64,000 nt of DNA from the NCBI RefSeq assembly GCF_043290135.1, contig NC_134704.1:18556001-18620000 (forward strand). Direction: 5' to 3'. Under the pieces are notes generated by a model. That model did no database searches. It was not told where the DNA came from and saw only the letters and a list, made by a program, of their open reading frames with translations. Origin of the DNA: Rhipicephalus microplus. Lineage: Eukaryota; Arthropoda; Arachnida; Ixodida; Ixodidae. Positions 1 through 64,000 of the stretch are shown here, in pieces. Within the stretch, counting starts at the first letter, position 1. Each line of letters starts with the position of its first letter. The position numbers and the translations under genes were made by a program.

Positions 1-1574
1 CCCGCGGGTGGGCGTGTGCCACTGGTGTGCGGGTATGTGTCACAGGTGATTGACACTTCGTATATATACCCATAATATACCCATAAAAGGTGAGAACACA
101 GATGGGCGATTCTAAGGTGTGAGCGTTAAGAAAAAGTTGACATAGGCTGCGTTGACTTGACGCATGTAAAGAGAAAATATGGTCCCAGAAGGAATCAAAT
201 GCCACATCCTGCGTAGCAATCAAGTATTCTACCACAGAGCAACCTGGTCTTGGTACTGCTTTTCAAGTTGGCCGTAATGTTCATGAAACGTCAATTGTGG
301 TGCCAGTGCTGACTATGCAATCTTATAAACTGTGCACACGTGCTCCTATCATATAGCCGTCACACCCGTCACACCAGGTTAACGGCAACTGTAGGGAAGC
401 GCCATCCACTCAAGCTCAATCTAGCAGTGTGCAGAGCTGCCATCCTAGCAGGCTAAGTGCTAGATATGAGCTTACCGCTTCTGGTGTTGCTAATAACCAT
501 GTTGCTGTTTGCATCGCTATGCAACAGTAAACATGCGACTGTTTAACATATGCCTGTTCGTATAACATTTGTACATATCTTAAGCGTCGTTTTGGGACGC
601 CTCGCTCAATGAAAAAAGTTACAACACAGTCCCCTTCCTTCCGCATGCTTCGCATAACATCGATCTCCGAGGTACGTGGTATCTGTCGAATCTTTTACTT
701 CCGAAGTATGTTGCCCTCTATCATGACGGTAAGATACCGCAAGTTTTCATTGCGTAGACTAATAGAAGCATCGATAACATTATTCACTGACGTCTCTCAC
801 TTAAAGCTTTCTCGGAAGAATTGACGGGGGCCAGCCACCATGAAGGTAAGATGCATTTAGTACAGTGGTGCATTCTGATGTCTATAACGACGGAGCGTCG
901 TGCTCACAACTGCACGAGTGACGTCTGCAGCCCTAAATCTGAGCATGCGTGGTGCCAACGACCCGGCTTTTATGCATTTTTATTACTGTTTATCACTGCG
1001 AATGCAACAACCGTTTTGGATACCGAAAGCGCTGTGAATGGTTTAGCATGAAAAAAACAAGCAAAAAATTATGACGCGAACCATGCTCGGTATAATATGA
1101 TACCACAAACCGAGCATACGTTCACGGTATAAGAGATACTAATCTGGAAAATTGCACTCTATTTTTTTTTTTGGGGGGGGGGGGGGTTCAGAGCTATAGA
1201 TTTTACAGTGCCTATAGTGGTGAAAGCAGTTATCGCGGCCGCGGCAATAAGTAAGGACAGACACTGCAAGGCAGGCACACCATTGGCGCATGCTCAGAAT
1301 TGGCCCGTTTCAAACTGCAGGTGTCGCTCTTTCTATTCAAAGCGCGACGCTCCGTGGCAGCGGACATGAGCTGGCCACTGTGCATCGCTACGTGGCGGTA
1401 TCCCATTAGCGAACCTATATTTACATATGTCTGATCTGAAAATATCTGCACTACGTCATTATTGCAAGAGAAATTGATACCGCTGGTTGGTATGTATTTC
1501 GTTAAATTACCGGTTAAAGTGAGAAGAAGGGTTGCCACAAACAACAGGGATTTGGATAAGATAACCACGTAAGG
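1..1574. other. Intergenic DNA, no gene recognised
   Basis: I see no coding exon with family resemblance here. Short open frames exist on both strands but none has recognisable domains or convincing splice context. A poly-T run followed directly by a poly-G run lies at about 1161-1187. The stretch is probably decayed repeat DNA upstream of the first gene. Confidence 0.5.
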
Positions 1575-1850
1575 TTGGTGCACGCTTCTGTGATGTGTAA
1601 TTTCACCTACGTTGCAGCCATGCACAACTGGCAGAAGTCAGAGCGTGATAAGCTCAACACGTTAATCAGAAAGGCTATCAAGAGAGCTCTCGGGCTTCCA
1701 AAGTACAGAAGCTCTGACAGACTGTTTCGTCTCGGCAAGCACAAAACGCTGGAAGAAATTGCAAAGGCACAGGAGAGGGCACAATTCGCCAGGTTCTCCA
1801 CCACGCGTTCTGGTAGAAACATCCTGCGAGAGCTGGGGATCCTGTGAGAG
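1575..1850 (+). pseudogene. Non-LTR retrotransposon (LINE) coding remnant
   Basis: An open stretch encodes a segment reading MHNWQKSERDKLNTLIRKAI, then KRALGLPKY and a run containing EEIAKAQERAQFARFSTTR. I recognise this as the region just after the reverse transcriptase domain in abundant tick I-type LINEs. It is a short internal piece with no catalytic motif and no 3' tail, so it is a dead fragment. The clade assignment comes from memory of tick repeats and was not checked by search. Confidence 0.55.
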
Positions 1851-2147
1851 CTGGGGCAGCATGGTTTACTTAGTAGCCTAAAATTTGGGAAATTTCAGAA
1901 ATTTTACAACAGTATGATCCACCTTTGTCCTGGCCAGTACCCCTGAGTGAATAGGCGCAAATCTTTTTCTTGTTGGTGTCCTCTTTTCGTGGCTCTTACC
2001 CAATGCAGGGGATTGGCCGAGTGTTCATCGTAGGAGCATCACCATCATCATCGGTGTCGTCGTCATCATCTATAGAGCTCGAGACCAACGCCTCTTGCAT
2101 CACGGTGACCTCGTTCTAGCAAGGGCGTAAGGATAGATAACGCAGTG

Positions 2148-2432
2148 ATGGGCCAAGCCATGGGCGTAGAAGTAGAGCAGAGCAGGATGGAGACGGCCAG
2201 CCTGGTCGGACGGGTGACACGTGGAAGGGGTCATGAATTCGTGGAAAGAGCGACCGCGGCTGCCACCGACGACGCGCAGATGGCCGAGACGTCCGCGCTG
2301 GCCGCCTGCTCGCTGGACAAAGGCTGTCCCGTACTGGTCGACGGCAGAGGACATGGCGACGACGACGAAGACTACGACGACGGAGACCGTAGCCCCTTCG
2401 ATGACGTCGACCTGCGCGACAGCAGTCCCGAG
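2148..2432 (+). CDS. Exon 1 of the predicted membrane protein gene
   Basis: It has 95 codons and ends at CCCGAG followed by GTATCC. GC content and codon use rise sharply over the flanks, and 10 of the final 26 codons encode Asp. Without splicing the frame would continue only to a stop at 2469, so the donor is inferred. Confidence 0.5.
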
Positions 2433-5431
2433 GTATCCCACGCATCATCCGACGACGTGCAAAGCTCATAGAGCATGGGTCTCAGACGCAGGCTTGCGGT
2501 TCGAGGACCTTTTTTTGCTTGCGGCTAGTCCTCACTCACACACGTAAACACACACACACGCCCACACACGCGCAGACACACACACGCAGGAGATGGTTTA
2601 GTAGTGTCCCAAAATTGCCCACTCACATTTCTTTTTTTCGTGAGGCATCTATGCGATCTTCGTGTCTTGAAACATACACAGAGCAAAATCTCAAATATGA
2701 ATCGGTGTCCAGACTTTAGTCTTTCGTAAGATTGGCATCAGTATGTTTCTCTAATCCTAATGCCCTAATGCCAAATTCCGTTATTGAATTACTAATTCAC
2801 GCGATATTTAAAAGGCCTTCTTTCAAATAGCGACTTTCGCTAACATTCTGTTCAAAATGTTATCATATGTCACTGCATTAAATGAACGCAGTGACGAAAC
2901 GTGGCTGAGTGTTACTGCCTACGCAAAACGTGGCAGACCTTTCTATCGGTCTAAGAAATAAAGGAATAACGAAGATTATAGTGCAGGCTGAGAGCTTCCT
3001 ATTTTTCTTATCGTACCTTAACACATTTCTGCTCTGTGCGTCAAACTTCTAATTAAGTTTTATTTTGGTCAAGCCAGTGCGTGATCAACTGCGTATTTCA
3101 TGCGGTCTGCACACTCGTGGTTGATTCCAGTGATCGTTGTGAAGCATGTTTTCTCGTTTAGTCGTCGCGGTCGTGATAATGTATTTTGATACAGGTGGTC
3201 AAAATTTCCGGAGCCCTCCACTACGACGTCTCTCATAATCAAATAGTGGTTTTGGGACGTTAAACCGCACAAATCAATCATCAATCAATGTATTTTGATA
3301 GAATTAGTTTCGCTGGCACTTCCACGCTTTCACTACAAACTGCCTAAAGATAGGTCTTCCCGCATAGTCGATCGGAACGTGTGCGCCTCTGTACTGCTGA
3401 TAAAACAAAAGGAGAGAAATAACCACGTTAAATCCGCCGGAAAAACCGACTGAGTCGCACAACTGGTATCTTCATCGACATCGTGCAGTTTCATAAATGG
3501 TAAAGTAAATGGTCAAGAAGGGCGAAACGGGTGCAAAGAAGGACGACAGGCACACAGCGCAGCGCGTGTATCGCTTTCCTTTGTTCCAATTTTCCAATGC
3601 ACTGTGCTGTTTCCACTGTTTCACCAACGTGCTCAAGCGTCTACAGGTGGTGTTATTATGACAGTCAGCATGCGGAGACATTGTGCATCTTATGCATATA
3701 GGGCTGTCAGCAAAATCATTTGTCTATTTAAGCTTGAACAGCTTTGATTTAATGCCTTTTGCTTACGACAAGAGTGAGCTATACTGCAGTCTGTAGATCA
3801 TTCGGAGAACACAACTAGGATGTTCAACCTTTTACACACGCTTGCCAGTTTACGCGACCACATGGAGGCGGGGAATATTTTTCCATCAACTCTTGATTCG
3901 CCGATTGAGTGCGCTCTGGAAGTAATTTTTATACTGCGCTCGATTCCTCAGGACATGGCGGCGCACGTCCGAGCCCTGCGGGGTGGCTTCGAGGACCCGC
4001 GTTTCTCCTCAGGCTGGGACGCGAGCAGAAGCCCACTGGCGTCCCCCGTGCTGTCACGAAAGAAGCCTCGCATCGTCCTGGTGTCCACGCACTCGAGTGG
4101 CAGTCTACAGGCAAGATAATAACCGAGCTCATTGTGGACGCGCTTTTCTGAATTATGCCACGTATACGGTCTGTCAGCCACGTGTTATTTCTCACAGTGC
4201 TCCAGATATGGCTTTGTCTTTCGCGCGGGTAGTTGTCGTTAGCACCGCATCTCTTCTCGGTGTAGCATACCTTGGCGGTCCTTATTTGTTTACTGCTCCC
4301 GAATTCGACGCGGTGCTTGCAGCACAAAATAGCACAGCTTTTAAGATTTGTGGCCGTTATTCGCAAGAAGCCACGACCACGAATTTATCCAGAATTTCGA
4401 TCTGGGCCCTGGAAGAGGAGTGTTGGGGTGCGGTGAAATAGCTGTTTTGTTGTTGTCGAAAAGGAGATGCGAAATTTGAGATGGTGTTCGGAGGGGTATG
4501 TGAAAATCTCTAGCCTTGTCTAGGCATTGAGTTTCGACACCATGCAGTTGTTAGGAACCTCGTCCCGGAAATCTGTCACTGTGCTTGCCTTCAGATTTCC
4601 GACCGGACCAATATTTTGTTACTATAATACGCAGTCCAGGTGTCGACTTAGAAAGTAAGAAACACTGTGAGGCCACCGAGTTTATACGGTGTTCTGTGGC
4701 TGACCCGAAAGTCATGGAGTTCGATCTTTGCCGCGTTGGTCGAATTTCGGTAGAGGGGAAAAGCTAGAGGCCCGTGTATACGCCTATGTTTAGGTGCACA
4801 TCAAAGAACCCCAGGAGGTCAACATTCCAGAATCCCTCTGTAAAATAAACCACACCGGTTGAGAGTTAAAGAAAATATTTGCGGCAGAGACTATATAATT
4901 ACTGCCATAGTGTTCCTGGTGAACGCTGTCGTTGTTTTTCATCTTTTTTGTGTGTGTCCACGCACAGACTCGCGCCTTAGCGCACTAAAGAAATAATCAA
5001 CACCCTTCACTACAACGTTTCCCATAGCCGCATAGCAGCTTTGACTCATGAAACCCCAACAATCATTATAACCGCCTAACCCTCGGCGGCTCCCCTTCAA
5101 CCTGCAGGCCGGTGCTCGTTCCAGTGCCATGCGGAGCCTCCAGCAAGCAGCGTGGCGCCATCAAACGCTGTGGACATCGCTGAGCGTGATGGCGATCGTC
5201 ACCATGGTAGTGGGCGCAGCGGTCGCGCTGGCCGTAACCACGGCGAGGAGCAACCGGCGCTCGCTGGCGCTGATGCGCGCGTTGCGCCATTGGTACGCCA
5301 CGGACGACAACGGCACGCGCTCGCCCCTCGAACACGGGCGCATACCTCTGCCGGCTGACACCGGTGCCCCGACGATTTTCACCGACGCTGCCAACGACAC
5401 ACGTCCACAATTCGGGCTAGTGTTTCGATAA
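2148..5431 (+). CDS. Three-exon gene: predicted single-pass membrane protein, function unknown
   Basis: Exons 2148-2432, 3952-4110 and 5108-5431 join in phase 0 at both junctions and give 255 residues. The start is the first ATG after an in-frame TGA at 2106. Residues 1-148 are polar; exon 1 ends in an Asp-rich acidic stretch. Residues about 169-192 form one strongly hydrophobic segment, TLWTSLSVMAIVTMVVGAAV and onward, with no cleavable signal peptide. The 61-residue tail has two N-glycosylation sequons (N216-G-T and N244-D-T), which favours a type II orientation, although Arg residues flank both sides. Intron 2 uses a GC donor. I recognise no family; the layout recalls the N-terminus of a type II ectoenzyme but no catalytic domain follows. 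A candidate AATAAA lies at 5813-5818, which would put a Ruka SINE in the 3' UTR. Exons 1 and 3 are better supported than exon 2. Confidence 0.5.
2433..3951 (+). other. Intron 1 of the membrane protein gene
   Basis: It holds a CA-rich microsatellite (about 2535-2590), AT-rich unique sequence and a 5'-truncated Ruka-like SINE at 3192-3287. It ends in TTCCTCAG. I see no other coding exon in it. Confidence 0.4.
3179..3300 (+). mobile_element. 5'-truncated Ruka-like SINE with 13-bp target site duplication
   Basis: The 96-bp body 3192-3287 matches the 3' half of the Ruka-type repeats seen elsewhere in the window (GGTGGTC, then CCGGAGCCCTCCACTAC, then GGGACGTTAAACC and an AATCAATC tail). It is flanked by exact copies of ATGTATTTTGATA at 3179-3191 and 3288-3300. 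The missing tRNA-like head plus a long duplication is what LINE-driven target-primed insertion with 5' truncation produces. Confidence 0.75.
3952..4110 (+). CDS. Exon 2 of the predicted membrane protein gene, with GC donor
   Basis: It has 53 codons, phase 0 at both ends, between the acceptor TTCCTCAG and the donor CAG followed by GCAAGA. That is the usual form of the rare GC-AG class, in which the exon side pairs strongly with U1. The encoded segment is basic and Ser-rich (SPLASPVLSRKKPRIVLVST). It fits the reading frame on both sides exactly, but no homologue is known to me. Confidence 0.4.
4111..5107 (+). other. Intron 2 (GC-AG) of the membrane protein gene, with degenerate SINE
   Basis: About 4660-5075 contains broken Ruka-like pieces: a head-like GGTGTTCTGTGGCTGACCC, the AAAGAACCCCAGGAGGTC block near 4804, and an eroded 3' block near 5000-5070. 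These suggest one old insertion split by later sequence. An open stretch at 4208-4441 begins like a signal peptide but has no other support. Confidence 0.4.
5108..5431 (+). CDS. Exon 3 (terminal) of the predicted membrane protein gene
   Basis: It follows the acceptor CTTCAACCTGCAG and has 107 codons plus TAA. It carries the only hydrophobic segment and both glycosylation sequons of the protein. GC content is far above the flanking introns. No good donor precedes the stop, so I take it as the last exon. Confidence 0.55.
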   Translation, partial: AGARSSAMRSLQQAAWRHQTLWTSLSVMAIVTMVVGAAVALAVTTARSNRRSLALMRALRHWYATDDNGTRSPLEHGRIPLPADTGAPTIFTDAANDTRPQFGLVFR

Positions 5432-5544
5432 AGATTGCGCGCATGCGCGACTCGCACAAGAAGAAAGTGTGGGATGCAAGAATGCATTCTATATGCGGGT
5501 TCATGTGTAGTTGATGTATACCACGGCGATGCGGCCTTTGTGAA

Positions 5545-5790
5545 TGGTTGATTGATTAATATGTGAGGTTTAACGTCCTAAAACCACCATATGATTATGA
5601 GATACGCCGTAGTGGAGGGCTCCGGAAATTTCGGCCACCTGGGGTTCTTTAACGGGCACCCAGATCTGAGCACACGGGCCTACAACATGTCCGCCTCCGT
5701 CGGAAATGCAGCCGCCGTAGCCGGGATTCAATTCCGCGATATGCGGGTAAGCAGCCGAGTACCTTAGCCGCTAGACCACCGCGGCGGGGC
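5545..5790 (-). mobile_element. Ruka-like tRNA-derived SINE, near full length
   Basis: On the minus strand it reads a tRNA-like head (GCCGCGGTGGTCTAGCGGCT as A box region, then the AATTGAATCCC-type B box), the GGCGGCTGCATTTCCGA block, AAAGAACCCCAGGTGGCC, GGAGCCCTCCACTACGGCG, and a GGACGTTAAACCTCACATATT tail split here for length. This order matches the other copies in the window. It lies downstream of the first gene and may sit in its 3' UTR. Confidence 0.8.
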
Positions 5791-5812
5791 TTTTATGGAT
5801 GAAGAGCGATAA

Positions 5813-5818
5813 AATAAA
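5813..5818 (+). terminator. Candidate polyadenylation signal AATAAA
   Basis: It is the first canonical AATAAA after the stop codon of the upstream membrane protein gene, 382 bp away and beyond a SINE. A weaker GATAAA overlaps the stop itself. Use is unproven. Confidence 0.25.
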
Positions 5819-6204
5819 ATAAGGAAAACGCAAGGAGGTTAGTCGGAAGAAAAAAACTGAAGGGACTGGTTATTTAAATATATAGAGGGAGAAGAAAATG
5901 AGGTGGATGCAGTGCAGTAACTTTGAGGGAATCTTTCGGATAACATTTTAACACCATTTCTACGGGGTGGAGGGGAACAAATGAAGGGACTGAATTGTCC
6001 AATCATAAACGTGGCTTCTGTGATCAGTTCCGGTAACGTGGGGGCGTTGCTGGAGCCAATCTCGTAATCCACTCTGTGACAGGCAGAAAAAGGTGAGATC
6101 AATGCTTTCGCACTTGTGACGACGAATCGGGCCATTGCACAGAAAAGTACTTTGCGCCTTGAATAGCGGCCCGTTCATTCATTCATTCGCAAAACTATTA
6201 GTGT

Positions 6205-7255
6205 CCTGAAGCCCGGTCTTTTCAGACCGAGGCGGGCCGCGTCCACGTCGGTACCGTCAGGCCGAGCATTGTGGCGTCATCGTGGACCTTCTGGACTGCT
6301 TTTAGTTGATCTTGATAAGACGCGCTTCGCACCATCGTCTGCCAGTAAAGCCATTGTTCTTCGGGGTCGGCGAGAGTCGCGGGACAGCCCGCCAGCATGT
6401 GTCTGATCCCAGTGATGCCATCGCACGCGTCACACTTGTCTTGAATTTCACTGTCAGAATGAAGTTTATGTAGATAATATGGAGTGGGGTAAGTTCCGGT
6501 TTGCAGTAAACGTAGCGTGACTGCCTGAGCCCTGTTCAATTTTGCGTGCGGCAGTGGGAATTGCCTACGCCCCAAGTGATATTCTGTGATGTCGATGTAT
6601 GTGATTAAATTATCTTTATAGTCCCCGAAATGGTAGTGCGCGTCGGGTCGGGTCTGACCGGCAAAGCAAACGAGTCCTCGTGCCAGGTCATTCGTCATGC
6701 ACCTCGTTGAGGTTGGCCCGAGTTTCATACACTTGTCCCATATGCGCAGGAAACCATCGTATTTGAGTATCAATAGGATTGACTTTGTTCATAAGTGTAA
6801 CCACAGTCCCAGCGACATAGCCCTTGTCGAAGCTCGTAATTGCTGCTTTGGAGTCGTTATAAATGTATGACCATTTTCTGTTCCTAATAGCCAAAGCAAT
6901 CGCGGCTTGTTCCGCCACCGTGGAGTCCTTAGTGAGTATAGTCAGGGCGTCCCGTACTTCTCCCTGGCTGTCTACCACCACAGCCGTATAGACCTCTTGG
7001 CCTTTTACCTAGGTTGCGTCCACGATGGCCGCCGGTTGTCCTACCTGTTCGATTTCTTTCAATAAAGCTTTCGCTCTCGCTTTTCGCTTGCTGACAATGT
7101 GTTCCGGATGCATGTTTCTCGGCAGGAGAGTGGTTCTGATTACGTCTCTAAGCTCCGCGTTCAGTGTGACCTCGACCTCCTTCGGGTTCTTCGATCTTTT
7201 GGGGACTGACCCGATTGCCCATTGAGCGGCCGGGTGGGACGCAGCATTTCCTGCA
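6205..7255 (-). pseudogene. I-type LINE, 3' end with RNase H domain, frameshifted
   Basis: Read on the minus strand from 7255, the frames encode a linker ending RKARAKALLKEIEQVGQPAA, an RNase H domain with the NDSKAA motif near 6835-6855 and WFPAHMG near 6745, then the cysteine-containing tail DKCDACDGITGIRHMLAGCP near 6380-6440. RNase H after reverse transcriptase is typical of the I group of non-LTR elements. Frame changes between 6690 and 6770 and a stop near 7010 show the copy is dead. The element lies antisense to the flanking genes. Only the 3' quarter of a full element is present. Confidence 0.75.
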
Positions 7256-7799
7256 ACCGAGAAGAAAAGCTACTGGTTTGCTTCTCGATAAGAAAAAACG
7301 GGTGGAATGATAGAAAAAGATGGTGCAGTCACGACGTCGCCAGCAAAAAGCAAGTGGATTGGAAAGGGGAGATAGAGGATAGATGTACATAGAGATAGAG
7401 GATAGATAAGTATAGATAGAAAGGAGGAAAGGAGAAAGCAGTAGATACCATGAAAAAAGAAACATTTGAAATTTTCTTTAATGTAATGGTTAATTCATTT
7501 AATTTTTTCTCTCTATTTTTTTCGTTTAGCATTACTGTAGTTATCATCCATAGGTTTCAATACGCTTTCTTGGCCAATCCCCAAGAGGACAGTCTTGAGG
7601 CTACAAGTTAACAAATAAATTCCTATAGAACAGCACTGCCATCATCATCGATGGAGGGTGGGAAGGGACAGGGGTTAATCCCCTCTTCCCCCACCTCGCC
7701 CAAAGGACTCTGCCGGACTTCAAAGAAACTTTATTCATTCAGAATATTTATTCATTCAGAAATTTTATTTATTCTCCGCCACATCAAAAACTTACAAGA

Positions 7800-8160
7800 G
7801 ACGGAGGCCCGACTACAGGCGCCTTCAAAGCAACACATTCACATACGGCATACTATTGCATCATATGAGGCCAACATTGCATAACTACATCTGTCCTCAC
7901 TGCAATGTGGCGGTCACTCGGGCACCCCTCCTACTAAGCGTTCCAAGTCTACAAGCAGCAGCACCAGATGTGGACCAAGACCTCCTCAGTGAAGCGTGGA
8001 AGGCTGCGATCTCCCAGCCGGACCTGGTCGACTAGCGTCAACTCGTCGCTCGAGCCCGGCGGGCTGTCCAGGCCAGAGGGTTCGTGGAATAAGGGACCCT
8101 CCCACCTTCACTCACAAGCTTTACTCAATAAATTCTCTCTCTCTGTCTCTCTCTCATTCA
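7800..8160 (+). mobile_element. Probable LINE 3' end remnant
   Basis: The stretch ends in a frame reading DVDQDLLSEAWKAAISQPDL, then GTGGAATAAGGGACCCTC and a CTCAATAAATTCTCTCTCTC tail, which resemble the terminal part of tick RNase-H LINEs. The coding part is short and interrupted. There is no target duplication that I could find. Confidence 0.4.
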
Positions 8161-8164
8161 GAAC

Positions 8165-8418
8165 AGCAATGCAGGGTAACCAGCATCATCACCATCATCA
8201 ACAGCAGCAGCTCTCATTTTTTCGCATACGGGCTCGTGCCACATCTTGAGCAGATCATCATCATCCAGTCACGTTCCATTGTGTCTCGTGCCGCCACGCA
8301 TTCGAAGCCCTGTTACCGTCCTGGCTCTCGTGCGCTCCACCGTAGGCCAGATACCATAGTCGACTTGTACCTGCTGTACTGGCATTCACTTCTAGTTCGT
8401 CCATCTCGACACCGTATG
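8165..8418 (+). other. Possible 5' UTR exon of the SLC13-like gene
   Basis: The sequence ends at CGTATG followed by GTGAGT, a near-ideal donor, 465 bp before an acceptor (TTTTCACCTCAG at 8883) placed 7 nt before the transporter ATG. If used, this would be a non-coding first exon. Its start is not visible. Confidence 0.2.
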
Positions 8419-8890
8419 GTGAGTTTGTGCGCGAAGCTGTGAAATAATTCAGTAAACATCCTGGGCAGGCGACAAAAGAACTCGATGACGCAACGAGGCC
8501 TTATTTAGGACAGGCATGCAATAGCATGTACGTTACGCTAGGTGACGTTGGTTTGTATTCTAACTTAGGTGTTTTCGCCTTCCAGCACTCCTATCAAGTG
8601 TGTCGAAGTTTGCGCTTAGTAATAAAGTAGCTGGCGATCATACACGTGCGCACTGACGAGAAAGAAAGGGGGAGGGGGGGTCTGCTGCGAAACTTAGTCT
8701 CTTCGCGCGCACTGATTTAGACGGACTGGTAGCTTTTACTAAGAAAAAATTTTTAAAACATCCGATAAGAGGTTAGATGAGACACATGCAGTTAGCTACA
8801 GTTTGCGCATTTCCTTTCGGCGTAAAAGCCTTATGGAATAGCAAGAGTCTAATGTATGTCCTGCATTCATCTTTTCACCTCAGCGAGACC

Positions 8891-32039
<23,149 letters not shown>

Positions 32040-32381
32040 ATGAACAATGTAATCAAGCTCAAGAATTTTGTGACTTTTGGACGTACGTGGCTGGAACGTT
32101 GCAGACTAAACTAAATCATTGCTTAGAGAAAAAAAAATAACCTTTGGTACGCTAGCAATTTTGTACGACTACTAGCGCCACTTTGCAAGTGTGAGTCCTG
32201 CCGTTTTTATTTTGTGCTATTGTTAACGCTTGTTGTTGCACAAATCGTCGGAGGACGCCACTGACATCTGAGACTTTCGGAGCAAGGCGTAGTTGCTGTT
32301 GAAAACAGTGCCTTTCTTTCTGGTATCGTTGACCTGGAGAGGCCCAATCCGTTTGTTTTATAAGTGCTAACAGCATTTTAC
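32040..32381 (+). other. 342-bp gap between transporter stop and FAM76 start
   Basis: It must hold the transporter 3' UTR end, and the promoter and 5' UTR of FAM76, unless FAM76 has an upstream non-coding exon. No TATA box or AATAAA is evident. Confidence 0.5.
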
Positions 32382-63601
<31,220 letters not shown>

Positions 63602-64000
63602 CGGAAGTCTCTTGCATCTCGTCTCCCACTCTCTTTTACCCGGTCTGAATGGAACAAGTGGCAGTCATTATCTGATTTCTCGGACATCACTCCATTATAT
63701 TGCTCTTCCCCTGCCCTTCTCCCCCCCCCCCCCACCATTTATCAGGAGGCGAAATCACGTCTCTGTATGTTTACTTTCGTTTCAATACTTGTAGCAAATG
63801 TGTGGGATTTTGTGATGAGCGATGTGCAACCCACATTTTGGTTAGGTGCCGGTTCTCAAGTCATGTTCTAAGCTTTGGTGATTTTAATGGCAGTGGAGTA
63901 CTTGAACGTTGCAAGGCCTAGCTCGCGGACTCTTCAGATGCAGTATCTCGGACCCACCCGGCCTTAACAAGTGCAAGATAAACAGGCTCACCCCTCCCCC

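Noticed and set aside
3983..4441. 152-codon frame and its internal signal-peptide-like start at 4208
   Set aside because: It overlaps the better-supported exon 2 in another frame and has no family match, splice context or codon signature of its own.

Overview
The window looks like nuclear DNA of a hard (ixodid, probably metastriate) tick. It has intron-rich genes on one strand separated by old and young transposons. About ten copies resemble the tRNA-derived tick SINE Ruka, and there are RTE-, I- and CR1/L2-like LINE pieces, pogo/Tigger DNA transposons and very long TTG, CATA and GATA microsatellites. No prokaryotic feature was seen. Species is an inference from repeat type, not a database match. 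All exon models are conceptual: they rest on splice signals, phase agreement and remembered family alignments, with no transcript evidence.

Layout, all three host genes on the + strand. (1) 2148-5431: a three-exon gene for a predicted 255-residue single-pass membrane protein of unknown function, whose second intron starts with a GC donor. (2) 8891-32039: a twelve-exon gene for a 551-residue SLC13/DASS-type anion transporter. All four sequence motifs that normally form the sodium and carboxylate sites are altered. Exon 5 has a triplicated 3' end inside a TTG array, the penultimate intron is 81 bp and open in frame, and the last large intron holds a complete Ty3/Gypsy retrotransposon (23849-29309) and a LINE fragment. 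(3) 32382-63601: a nine-exon FAM76 gene (355 residues, Cys-rich N-terminus, His-rich middle, C-terminal coiled coil), beginning only 342 bp after the transporter stop codon.

The densest mobile DNA is in FAM76 intron 5 (45082-52763). There a TTAA-flanked DNA transposon holds an RTE LINE, which holds a second copy of the same TTAA transposon, which holds two TA-flanked pogo-like elements, one of which carries a Tigger fragment. FAM76 intron 6 holds a near-full-length Tigger-like element (56702-58903).

The three host genes show no obvious shared pathway: an orphan membrane protein, a plasma-membrane carrier paralogue and a nuclear-speckle-type protein. The strongest leads for new biology are the motif-eroded transporter with its in-frame competing splice donors, the -1 frameshift signal of the Gypsy element, and the unclassified TTAA transposon family.
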